From the NCBI GenBank assembly GCA_948567375.1, contig OX419761.1, positions 11,446,243 to 11,510,242 on the forward strand: 64,000 nucleotides of DNA, in the 5' to 3' direction. Made by a program: the position numbers and the translations under genes. Under the pieces are notes generated by a model. The model saw only the letters and a list, made by a program, of their open reading frames with translations, was not told the DNA's origin and did not search any database. Position 1 is the stretch's first letter. Every line of letters begins with the position of its first letter. Shown one piece after another: positions 24,537-35,299 of the stretch. This stretch comes from Lunularia cruciata (Eukaryota; Streptophyta; Marchantiopsida; Lunulariales; Lunulariaceae).

Positions 24537-27500
24537 ATGGCGTCTCAAGCTGTGCTCGGAAACATTGCGCTCGCCTCTTCTGTCTCTCTTCCGGTTTCGA
24601 CACCCGCTTCTTCTTTCGTAAGTTGTTCTCTTTGTCGTGTTGATTCATCATTATCGTTCGTGTTCCGGGTTCAGGATATGGAGAGATTGGTTTAGGGGAG
24701 GTGTGGATTTTCTCTGCTAATGAGTTTCACAGGGTTGAATTGGCTTGATTGAATATGGAGGAATTCTCGGGTAGAATCCAGGTTTTTCGTGAGGCGGCAA
24801 TGCCGGCGGGGGTTTTACTTTTGAAAGAGAGTTATGAAGAGGGTTTTGACCGAGTGGTTTTGTTTCGCGCAGCTGAAGGCTGGAAAGGTTCAAGGAGCAT
24901 GGAGGGGAAGGAACCAGATTGCAGGGCTCGTGAACTCTAAATCTGGAGCCAACAGAGTTGGCAGGAGCAGACTCATTGCCCGAGCATCTGCTAAGGAGAT
25001 TGTTTTTGACCAGAAATCTAGGGCTGCCCTTCAAGCTGGAATTGACAAGCTTGCCGATGTCGTCGGTGTTACCTTGGGTCCCCGAGGTATGTTTGTGTTT
25101 CATCTTTGACATCTTAATAGGCAGAAGTTGTTGTAAGCAGATACCTGGAAGGACCGTTATGTTTGTGGGTTGTTTGTATTAGTCTGCTCCCCCTGAAACC
25201 GGGTCATTGTAATGGGCTTTTCATTTTCTTACACGAAATGTGCTGCTCTTGAGCATGGCAGCGGGAGGTATATCGTTAGTTTCCTTTCAGGGGTTTATGA
25301 CTCCTTTCGTTTTTGTCTCCTTGTGTCCCATCTTATACAGGAAGGAATGTTGTGCTCGACGATTTCGGTGCACCCAAGGTCATCAATGATGGTGTCACTA
25401 TCGCTCGTGCTATTGAGTTACCAGACGCCATGGAGAATGCAGGGGCTGCCCTTATCCGTGAGGTGAGACATCTTAAATTCATAGTTAACTAACTCAAAGC
25501 TGGACTCTATTCTTGGAAATTCTAGAAGGGGACACGCCCTTACTCTCACCTCTTCTTCTGGGGTGAACCCCGAGAAAATTTTTACAGTCATATCTTTCTG
25601 CCATTGCATAAGTCACATTCCTCACACGTGTGAAGTCAAGAATGGGTGTTGGCTATGTATGAATTTCTAGCCAGATGCTCACTGTTGTGGGAAAGTGTTT
25701 GCGAATCCGTAGAACTAGCCCTCACTGGGATCTCAATTTGCGCACTGTTAGCCATCAGCAACCTGGAGCTGTATGTCCATCCTGGAAAAGAGGAAGCCAA
25801 GAAATGGAATAGAAATCCCTTCAATCTGTTCACGGAGCAGTAATCAAAAGTGTTCTTTCAGCTACAGCTCCGGATGGGATTAAGTGGTTAAACTCAAGCA
25901 TCGTCTCATAGAGTAATGCACGGTCTAACAGCCGACGCCGCTGTGCAGTTCTCATGTCGTCATCATCATCATGTTCAGTGCGGTCAATGGTTCTTATCCC
26001 CCCATCAAACACCCATAGTCTGATTTTGTCTGACATCCCTTTAAGTAGTTTACACACTCTAATCGAATGTTTTGAATGTAGGTCGCTAGCAAGACCAATG
26101 ACTCCGCTGGAGATGGAACCACAACCGCTTCAGTACTGGCACGAGAGTTGATCAACCTTGGACTTTTGAATGTCACCGCCGGAGCCAACCCGGTGGCCAT
26201 CAAGAAGGGAATTGACAAGACCGTAACTGGACTCATTGAGGAGTTGAGGAAAAGAGCTCGACCCGTTGAAGGCCGTGAGGTCATCAAGGGTAAGCCCTTG
26301 CAATACGCGAATTAGTACTGGTGCTTTTCCCTTTGAATGGTCACTCATGTATAACTCCGACTTTGGAATTTCTCACTCAAAACAAATGTGTTCGTGCAGC
26401 CGTTGCCTCAATTTCTGCCGGAAACGACGATTTCGTGGGAACTCTAATTGCTGATGCCATCGACAAGGTCGGCCCCGATGGTGTCCTGTCAATTGAGTCA
26501 TCTTCTTCTTTTGAGACCACCGTGGACGTTGAGGAGGGTATGGAGGTGAGTAAACAGCTCGGACCGAACTCAAGCGTTTCTGAGTGCAGGATAAATAGAG
26601 TGTATTGGGTTTCATAAAGTTTCACACGTTGTTAAATTTTACCACACACTCACCTAGGAGTATTCATCATGCCAATTTTGTTATAAATGGGAGGGAGTTT
26701 CATGTGGTCTATTAAGAATGTCCTGACTTGGGGTTTGTCGGTGTACAGATTGACAGAGGATACGTCTCCCCACAGTTTGTAACCAACCAGGAGAAGTTGA
26801 CCGTTGAATTCGAGAATGCCAGGGTTTTGGTCACCGACCAGAAGATCACGTCTATCAAGGATATCATCCCTGTCCTCGAGAAGACCAGTCAATTGAGTGC
26901 TCCATTGGTCATCATCGCCGAAGACGTCTCTGGAGAGGCATTGGCGACTTTGGTCGTCAACAAGCTTCGTGGTGTTCTGCAAGTTGTTGCCATTAAGGCG
27001 CCCGGTTTTGGTGAACGCCGCAAAGCTCTTCTGCAGGACATCGCCATCCTCACTGGAGCAGACTTCCTTGCTAACGATTTGGGCATGAAAGTAGAAAACT
27101 GTTCCGTCGAACAGCTGGGAATTGCCAGGAAAATCACGGTGTACAACAGCACCACCACCATGATCGCAGATGCTGCTTCCAAGGATGAGATTCAAGCCCG
27201 TATTGCCCAGATCAAGAAGGAGCTCCAGGAGACTGATTCTATATACGACACTGAGAAGCTGTCTGAGCGAATTGCCAAGCTATCTGGTGGTGTTGCCGTC
27301 ATCAAGGTAAGCAGTGGTTTGTGGTTTTGACTTACCTCTGAAATCTGGTTCACGAGCCCCTAAGTTGCACGGTTTCTGTAACAGTATCGTAGGCTGTATC
27401 TCACATGACACTCTTTACAGGTTGGAGCTGCCACTGAAACCGAACTAGAGGACCGAAAGTTGAGAGTAGAGGACGCAAAGAACGCAACATTCGCTGCTAT

Positions 27501-28194
27501 TGAGGAGGGTATCGTACCCGGTGGTGGTGCTGCCATGGTTCACTTATCTGCGTTGGTCCCTGCCATCAAGGAGACTATTACAGATGCTGAGGAGAGGCTA
27601 GGAGCTGATATTGTTCAAAAGGTATACTCACCAGCACCTTTCAAAGTTCTGGTTTCACAGAGAAATATTTTACGGAATACTGCTGAGAAAACGATTTTGT
27701 AAGAAAACTACTGCAATCCTTGTTTGACATTGATGTACCCTGGTTGCTCTTCTTAATAGGGGTACTCAGGGCAATACGAGTAATCAGGGTAGAAGTATGG
27801 CGTTAACGAATCAAAGGACTCTCAAGAAGTGTTAGTTCAGCTGCCTAGTCACAGATTATGAGATTTCTGTCTTACCTTCCCTCGCATGTCCTTGATTTGA
27901 TTGCAGGCGCTTCTTGCACCAGCGGCTTTGATTGCCAACAACGCCGGAGTTGAAGGTGCTGTCGTTGTTGAGAAGATCCTTGAACAAGATTGGGAATACG
28001 GATATAACGCTATGACGGACAATTACGAGGATCTTCTTGCATCAGGAGTGATTGACCCGGCCAAGGTGACCAGATGCGCCCTGCAAAACGCTTCCTCAGT
28101 CGCCGGTATGGTGCTGACAACTCAAGCTATCGTGGTGGAGAAGGTTCGAAAGGTTAAACCTGTTGCGCCTCAAGTACCAGGCATGACCATGTAA
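24537..28194 (+). CDS. CPN60A: plastid chaperonin 60 subunit alpha (Rubisco large subunit-binding protein alpha)
   Basis: Group I chaperonin subunit that forms the ATP-driven plastid Cpn60 folding barrel with Cpn60 beta, assisting Rubisco and other stromal proteins. Eight exons keep one frame with GT-AG introns: 24537-24617, 24873-25086, 25341-25462, 26082-26289, 26400-26545, 26749-27306, 27421-27621, 27907-28194, giving 605 residues. The first about 45-60 residues are Ser/Ala/Arg-rich without acidic residues at the start, as in a plastid transit peptide. Hallmarks are GDGTTT (149-154, nucleotide binding), [13 protein letters not shown] (444-456), PGGG (476-479) and [10 protein letters not shown] (557-566). 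The [15 protein letters not shown] region, [17 protein letters not shown] and the C-terminal [10 protein letters not shown] tail fit the alpha and not the beta subunit. The start ATG opens the transit peptide and follows GCGGCC. The gene appears intact. Confidence 0.97.
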
Positions 28195-29199
28195 AACAGC
28201 TAGTTCAACATTTAATAACTCGTTTCTTCTGATCAGATTAGGGTCTTAAAGATTATCTACTCAGCTGGCGCCTACCCATCTGAAATGGCTAAAAGCGGTA
28301 GTGCTCAGTGGGGCTGGCTGCCCGGATCTGGCCCCCTTACTTTTGTACTAAATTGAGCTTCCCGTCTATCTGTCCACACACAAGTTTTGTTGTAGTGCCA
28401 TCTAATTACATTGACAATAAAGAGAACTCAGAAAATTCCTTAGGTAGAATATATATACACGACACTCGTCTTCGTCTCAAAGTGGATTCTTTCAGTTGTC
28501 ACAGAAGAAGACCAGCAATCTTATAATGTGATTCTGTCGTATTATTCCTCCACATATTCACTCGATGTCCATTTCCGATTGATCCTCATGGTATGCCTGA
28601 GGTTGGAGGAAGTTTCAAGAGCTAAACAGTCCCACTTTGATTGCCTTACATGATGGTCCTTCCCAGCCCGGTTCACCCGGTAAGATACCGAGAATCGACC
28701 AGAATTACTTAGCTCCTCAGTGTGAAAATCACCGAGAAACTCAATGAATTGTATCATGATGGACTGAGGAACTGTGATTTGCGGGCGGTCACACATATTT
28801 ACGGAGTGTAGTACTATTTAGGACCGTGTTCTCGAAGTGCAGGCTAAGATGCGAGTCAGTGTCAACGTGAATACATACCTTAAAAGAAGGGTACCAAAGA
28901 CGATTACCGTGCTGAAAGAGAAATGTCTATGGCAATGTGTCGTATATCGACCAACGAAGACTTGGCAACAGAAACGTAGAAAACGCCCACAACAGAAACA
29001 CAACAGGAAACGTTCACAGCAGAAACGAAGGAAACGTTTGAACATGGAACAATCTTTCTCGGTGGAAACACACTGCCGTAAGTTGATCCATAGACAAGGC
29101 TGGATGAAGGAGTCCGAAATGGAGGGAAAGTAATGTAGAGAACTCCTTAGATGTGAAACAAAAATCCTCCATCAAGAGAGAGCCATGGAGCCAAATTTT
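28195..29199. other. CPN60A 3' region and intergenic DNA
   Basis: The first 250 bp are probably 3'UTR. Beyond that I see no gene. At 28970-29040 a CAGAAACG-type motif recurs irregularly (basic, Gln/Lys-rich if translated). A minus-strand frame at 28542-28796 is open but unrecognised. Confidence 0.45.
28416..28421 (+). promoter_or_regulatory. candidate poly(A) signal of CPN60A
   Basis: AATAAA lies 222 bp after the stop codon in an AT-rich context. The actual cleavage site is unknown. Confidence 0.45.
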
Positions 29200-29253
29200 G
29201 AAACCTTTTCATCTACAAAAAAGATTCCTAGCTCTGTCAGATAACAATGCATC

Positions 29254-29464
29254 AGTGAGGATGCTAGTGAGAGTGGGGATGCGAATACACTCATTGATGT
29301 ATGCTTGAATCTTCTTTGAGTCTAGTGAAACAAAGTTTGCAAACGCCCGAGAGTGCTATAGTGAGGATGCTAGTGAGAGTGTGGATGCGTATACACTCAT
29401 TGATGTATGCTTGAATCTTCTTTGAGTCTAGTGAAACAAAGTTTGCAAACGCCGAGAGTGCTAT
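29254..29464. repeat. 2 x 106-bp tandem duplication
   Basis: Units 29254-29359 and 29360-29464 differ by a few substitutions and one missing C. The duplication lies at the edge of the non-LTR relic. Confidence 0.9.
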
Positions 29465-29970
29465 ATGTGCAAGGATTGATAAAGGTCTTGACCAACCATA
29501 GATAACTTTGAAAGTCATAGGTATCTGAATCCACTACATTGTTAGGTGCTAATAGAAAAGGATGCCCATGGTTTAAGAACCTATAGGCTGAATCGGAGGC
29601 CATTAGGCCCAAGCACTTATAAAGGCTTTTGGTGCAATGCTCCCATATAGTATGAGGCCACATCTTTCCATGGTTATGGGTAGTGTTATCTATAGTCTAC
29701 ACCACTCCATTGGTAGTTGAGTGAGTGTACATGGCCCTAACACAGTGGAAAGGGTATGCCGGATGGTGTTATCAAAAGCACGTAAGTGTGGTAGAAGTGC
29801 CTCTACAAGACGGTATGTGCAGGCTAGGTAGGAGGCTTGATAGAGATAGCAATGTACTATGATGGAGTAGGCTATCTATGCATTCCCCAATCTAAGGGGT
29901 AAGTGAGCATGGGCTATGGCCTATATCAAAGTGTCCAAGATAAACATGCTACAATAATCCTTTGTCCCTC

Positions 29971-30558
29971 TATAATATCATTAGCTAGATAGATTATCCG
30001 GAGACTAAAATTGGCTTAGTAATATCTTGAGGTATGTTATATATGATGGTCTAAATAGATTAAATAGAAATTTCACAAAAGAGTACTTCCACTAATAGGG
30101 CAAAGGATGAAAACATTTGAAAACTTCAAAGCCAATTTTGGAGGCCAAAAATGATAAATTAGGCCTCAAAAATGAAAGATCCACTACCTATAAGATAGAA
30201 AAGGCATTGCGTTTTCCTCCTTATGTTTTTCTTGTCGAGAGCTTTCCAATGATATTCACCTATGCTGTTATAAGCTTCCTACCGGAAGATTCTCCAAAGA
30301 TTCCATTTGGTCAAACTTATTTGATCAACCAAATAGGACAAGGATTAACATGTCACCAATCCATGTAACTTATCTAAGGGTGGAGCTTGCTGACATATCA
30401 CCAATCCATGTATTTGATCCAAGGGTGTAGCTCCCTTTGAATGGATATTCTATGCTATATAATAAAGACAAGGTGCTCTTTTGGGCATTGTATTATTGAG
30501 GAATAAAGCCATTCTCTTGTGTTTCTCCTGGGGTTTCTACTGTCCTCAGAACATTACA
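29971..30558 (+). repeat. old diverged LTR of the chromovirus family
   Basis: It aligns over its whole length with the LTRs at 736 and 3294. Shared segments include CACAAAAGAGTACTTC, GGCAATTTTGGAGGC-like, GGGTGGAGCTTGCTGACAT and the ATATAATAAAGA block. It ends CATTACA at 30558. The start (TATAAT at 29971) replaces TGTAAT. It is about 150 bp shorter than the others through internal deletions. The flanks (CCCTC and AGATC) do not match, consistent with a deletion at its left junction. It interrupts the non-LTR relic. Confidence 0.85.
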
Positions 30559-32200
30559 AGATCCCAAAACTCTCATGCCTCTTGTTGGAAATTGGAATCT
30601 TGGTAGAAAGTCTAAGGGGGTGAGAATTACTTGTGGGTTCCATACCTTGCATTTACAAGTTTGGACTTGTAAATCCAAGGTCTCTAAGCTGCACATGAAA
30701 GTTGCTATGGGCTAGACCACATCCTCCAAAGGGCCAAAGATGTGGATATCATCTGAGATGGATGGAAAGAGACATGATGGGAAAGCCATTGCAACCTCTT
30801 ACAAAGTTGTGGAGTGAGCTATGGCAAGAAGAGGTCCTCAAGGATATCTCCATACCATGTATCCTCAATAGATGTTAAGTTTTTGAAGTTTCTTGCAGTA
30901 GTATGGTGATTATACAACAAAGTGGTCTTTATGCCATAAAATGTGCAAACACATGGAATGAGGGAGGGAATCTTATTCCTTGTAGAGCAAACAAAGTTAA
31001 GTGAGATATGGTACTGAAGGCATTTGAGATATCCACTTGGACAACCAGCCAATCAAGGTGGTGATCCAAGGATGCTTTGATGCCAACAAGTACCATCTTG
31101 CAACCATATGGAGTGGCAACAATATATTGATGTGGAGACAAAAGAGCAAAGAAAGAGTCTTGTAGCTACATGTAGATGGAAAATGAGACTAAACAAAGAA
31201 ATACATCCGCAATAGCAATGGGGTGAACACCGGATGTCTCCTTTGATAAGAGCAAGGAAACAAGATGCAACAAATAAACACATTGTTCCAAGAGGTACTC
31301 AATCCAAAGCATTTTGCTAACAAAACCTGCATCTAGGATGTATGGAGAAAGACGACCATGTTGGTGCTCAAAAAATAGTCCAAATAGTCCACTTGCTAAG
31401 AAGTGTGGAAAATGCAATAGAGCATGAGCAAAGATGGACTCTATAAGGTGAAGCTCCTCATTTTGGAAGATAATCATGAAGGAAAGAGTAGAGCTCTTCC
31501 TTGGTCGGAGGATTGAACATTTGTAATGCAGATAGAGTATCCAAAGAGAAGGGTACTGGCCAAGGGGGATTTAGTGCTTGGGCTGCATATCTATACTCCC
31601 TCACTTGGCCTAACATCAAGGAGCAATGGAGGAATTGATGCTTGAGGGGAGGGGTGTAGGACAATGGGGATTTTACAATCCTCCTAGTTTCCACGTGTGC
31701 CTATATCGTATACTAATCATGGAGTGTTCACCAATCTACTCTCAAGAATCTATGAATCCTAGAGGTGGTTCCTTGATGTTCTAATGCATCTTCATGTGCT
31801 AATAGGAGCAAAGTCCATTATAGGAAGAGGGCTAATAAGGTCCATGTAGATACATCTCTACTATGGTCATTTGCTAAAATGGCTTGCAATAAGATGGAGA
31901 GTGTAGAGCCCACAAGTTGTCATAGTGGCACCGGGATTTTGGTATATATACGAGGTCTAGGTAACCCAAATAAGAATGCTTGGATAGGATCTAGAGAGTG
32001 TAACCAAGAGTAAGAGTTTGGTGGAGCCCAAAGAGAGAGGACATGTGTACAAAATGAGTTTGGTGGAGTGGTAGTCTTTGCCCTTATACATAAGGATTTG
32101 GCTCGCACTAGGTGTTGGGCTAGACCAATGCCCATAGGCAACTCGGGCAAGCCTATATAGATCGCTGATAGGGTGGTATGTAAGGGCATGTTCAGGGCCC

Positions 32201-32866
32201 CCGGTTATGTAGTGGAGGTGGGTCTAAAGAACTAGGGGGAGAGATGTGACCTTGTGGTGCGGAAGGTTTGAAGAGCTAGGGGGAGTGCTTTGAGTGTATA
32301 GTGAGTGTGTGTTTATAAAGGTGGGAGGAAGATTGTGGTAGGGAGTGGAGGCTCTAGTGTGGAGTCCTCCATAGGAGAATCAACATGGGTAGGTTCCTCC
32401 TTTGAGTAGGATGGGGGACGTGGTAAGGGATTGGATGTGAAACCCTTGAGCACCTACACCGCGATAGGAGTATGTTGAAAGAGTCAACATTGGGATCTAC
32501 TCCCTAGATGTACATATGGATTATGGGGTGTTGGATGAGGAGTCTTGCTTATGGTAGTCCTTCTATCTACCCATGCACAAGAGCAAAGTAGAGGCATTAT
32601 AGAGTGGTCTATGGAAAAGATACCCAAAGCCAAAGGGAAAAAAGTACCACATGGCTAAGGCATGAAACATTTGGCAAAACTAATAGAGAGCATGGCCTAC
32701 TGACAGTAGAGAAATAAATTGAAAGAAATCGAAGTCCAAATAAGGAGAAAATATGTGGAAAAGAACCAAGAGAGATGTGAGACATGAGTATCTCAGATCC
32801 ACCTCAACCTTCAAATGCACTTCCTTTGACAAGTCCATATGGTTAGTGCACAGCTCTCGACCTCGA
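32201..32866. other. intergenic tract, no gene seen
   Basis: Purine-rich plus strand without recognisable coding sequence; may be further decayed upstream sequence of the non-LTR element. Confidence 0.4.
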
Positions 32867-33488
32867 TCTCCTCAACATTGATGCCATCCAATGGAGCCGT
32901 ACAATTGGCTTTGAGATCTACTCCATGGCTTGCCTCGCTCCAAGGGAAAATCAAATCGTAGTCCATGCATCATAGAGTCACCTCCATTGTCTGCTGCTCC
33001 ACTGCCCCTTGACCCCAACCTTGCATCCAATTCCTTCCTCAACTTCCTCACGACTTGGCTTTGGGCAAAATTGATCTCCTCAACAGTGATGCTATCCAAT
33101 GGAGCCGTACAATTGGCTTTGAGATCTACTCCATGGCTTGCCTCGCTCCAAGGGAAAATCAAATCGTAGTCCATGTATCATAGAGTCACCTCCATTGTAT
33201 GCTGCTCCACTGCCCCTTGACCCCAACCTTGCATCCAATTCCTTCCTCAACTTCCTCACGACTTGGCTTTGGGCAAAATTGATCTCCTCAACAGTGATGC
33301 TATCCAATGGAGCCGTACAATTGGCTTTGAGATCTACTCCATGGCTTGCCTCGCTCCAAGGGAAAATCAAATCATAGTCCATGTATCATAGAGTCACCTC
33401 CATTGTCTGCTGCTCCACTGCCCCTTGACCCCAACCTTGCATCCAATTCCTTCCTCAACTTCCTCACGACTTGGCTTTGGGCAAAATT
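32867..33488. repeat. 3 x 208-bp tandem repeat
   Basis: Units begin with GATCTCCTCAAC at 32867 (206 bp), 33073 and 33281 (208 bp each) and end with TTTGGGCAAAATT. The units are almost identical, differing at a handful of bases. Long frames are open on both strands in each unit, but 208 is not a multiple of three, so the frame changes from unit to unit and no long repeat protein results. The minus strand of each unit gives a basic/acidic helical segment (VVRKLRKELDARLGSRG). The origin is unknown. Confidence 0.95.
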
Positions 33489-35144
33489 TGGTTTTCTAAT
33501 TCAACTAGAAGGAATCAGTGTTGCTCATTGCGCTACATTGTTTACTCATTGTTTATTTCCCTACTTCATTTGGATTGGTTTATTGGTTTATGTATCTTTG
33601 CCCGACTAGAAGCATTTTTCTTTTTTTGGAAGGTTCCATCTCCTAGTTTTCCACAGTCTCATTTCCACCGTCCACAGTCTCGGCATGTCAAAGTAGTATT
33701 GGTATAGATTCTACCTCCAAGTTTTCCTAAGCCCCACTAGGCTAGTGAAGGTTGAAATTAACCTCTTAAGTGCTTTGTAATATCCTCTCCGCACTTGTTT
33801 GTTGTTTCACTGCCTAAGGCTTTTCGCTCTACGCATTTTGAGATTGCACTTTTCTCTTCGCTCAAAAGTGCAGCTGCTGAACTCCTAAGGCCTTCAAGAA
33901 GGTGTAAGCTACTCATCTGTTGGTAGACAGCGGCCGGACCCAAACACCAATCATGCGGCCCCCAACGGGTTGCTACCAAACCCCAAGCTCATCTCAGTTC
34001 ACTATAAAATTAATTGGCATTAATCAGCTGCAAACCTTTCTCCACCGGAGCTTACCGCAATAGCCAAAGTTCTGCCTTCAAGTCTCGGGTATCTAGATTG
34101 GTAGTAAGTACCCTCCATACTGCACAGAACTGTAAGTAAACTCGAGACTGCTCTGTATTATGCACTTTGCACTTGTTATCTCCTTGCTGAATTCATAAAT
34201 TCCTTACTATAATCGTCATTCACTCTAAGTCTTTGAAGTTTTCACCTCACTCTATCAGTTCTGTTCCTGAACGCCTAAATTCCTTTTAGAAGCTTGAAAT
34301 CACTCGTCCATTAGTAGAAATCAGCTCGAATCATTTCTCCACCACCCCCCGCTGCCAACCCATCCTCTCATCCAGTGCATGAAATCAGCCCTTGCTCAGC
34401 TCGAATCGCACTACTCGCAACAAGGCTCGTCGTCATATCTCGTCTCTCATATTGAACATGACGAACAATAGCACTTGCATTCAATATTGTCAATACAATT
34501 CAATGAGTACCGTTTCCTTCCTAAGCTCACCTATTATCAAACTCCATAATAAAGCTATATATCTCGTACACTACATGCCTACTTCCACTCGTAATATATC
34601 AAGTTTTAGTGATACTTCCACTGAACTCCTTATAAATCTGAAGGTACAAACTTTCACAAGGTTCTACGTGGTCTCAAGATCCAATCATGCACATACAGTC
34701 TACACTCAACAAAAGTACAGGGTAAATATATGAATGCGATAAATAGTGTGTAAACGTAGAAATATAAATGAATAGATTTCTATACTCCCAAGTTGGATGA
34801 ATAAACTGAATCAGCGCCAGGTATAAAATTTTCTGAGTATCTTTTCTAAGTCTTTCCTTCGTATGGTTCCTTCCTTAAAAAGGTATAGTTATTCTGTATA
34901 CAAAATATATATTTAGCATATGGATGAGAGATAGGAACTATGTTCAGATTGTAATTTATTGTATAATTAGTTCTACAATCCTAATAGTTCTTGATATGTG
35001 CACCATGCCTTCTGAATAATACTGTTTATTTCTGAAAGATCATTAACACTCTAAGCAAATTGATCCATTCTAAAACAAATCCACAGTATACTACGCTACG
35101 AGTCATAAACCTCTAATGGTAACAAAAGCAAGCTCACTTGTCCT
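33489..35144. other. intergenic tract, no gene seen
   Basis: Open frames such as 34392-34733 have no recognisable motif. Loosely similar phrases (CTGAACxCCTAA followed by CACTCRTCYRTTRGTAGA) occur near 33876 and 34268, suggesting an old internal duplication or LTR-like sequence. Confidence 0.4.
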
Positions 35145-35165
35145 TTTTGTATCATGTAGTAAATA

Positions 35166-35278
35166 CAGACTCTATTGGGGCTTAGCCCCATGTTACCTTT
35201 TTTGTCTCTCTCTTGTACTGTACGGCTTGATGGGGGTCTTCCCATCCTTCATTTTTCCTACGCGGTCACCTTTTATCA
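35166..35278. mobile_element. 113-bp hairpin-family element with 21-bp target-site duplication (copy E2)
   Basis: A 21-bp direct repeat ending TGTATCATGTAGTAAATA flanks the insert exactly (35145-35165 and 35279-35299). The insert matches E1 from GGGGCTTAGCCCCATGTTAC through CTTGTA...CGGCTTGATGGGG, CTTCCCATCCTTCATTTT, CGCGGTC and CCTTTT. The left arm of the big palindrome is truncated to GGGGCT, replaced by CAGACTCTATT. A four-base duplication (GTAC) separates it from E1 in the middle. The same right end and a variable left end are features of target-primed insertion with 5' truncation. Confidence 0.78.
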
Positions 35279-35299
35279 TTTTGTATCATGTAGTAAATA

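Larger units (their letters stand above)
29200..32200 (-). pseudogene. non-LTR retrotransposon reverse transcriptase relic, split by an LTR
   Basis: Read on the minus strand from about 31700 downward: a segment GQVREYRYAAQAL; near 31228-31186 VHPIAIADVFLCLV, matching the RPIAvGEvlrRLv motif of non-LTR RT; near 31110-31010 a GCKMVLVGIKASL region followed by VQVDISNAF, matching the DfxNAFN box; near 30759-30731 ISDDIHIFG, the YADD catalytic box with Tyr-Ala changed. At 30559 an LTR interrupts after VLGS. Left of the LTR, LPLRLG (near 29908-29885) resembles the conserved segment that follows RT in this family. Stops and shifts are frequent, so it is dead. About 80 residues appear missing at the LTR junction. 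The 31920-32189 frame may be its upstream region. Confidence 0.7.

Noticed and set aside
26650-27195. 181-codon minus-strand frame inside CPN60A exon 6
   Set aside because: It is the antisense shadow of a conserved exon.
24537-28194. First reading of the chaperonin as the beta subunit
   Set aside because: Segments such as [41 protein letters not shown] and ADAASKDE fit the alpha subunit.
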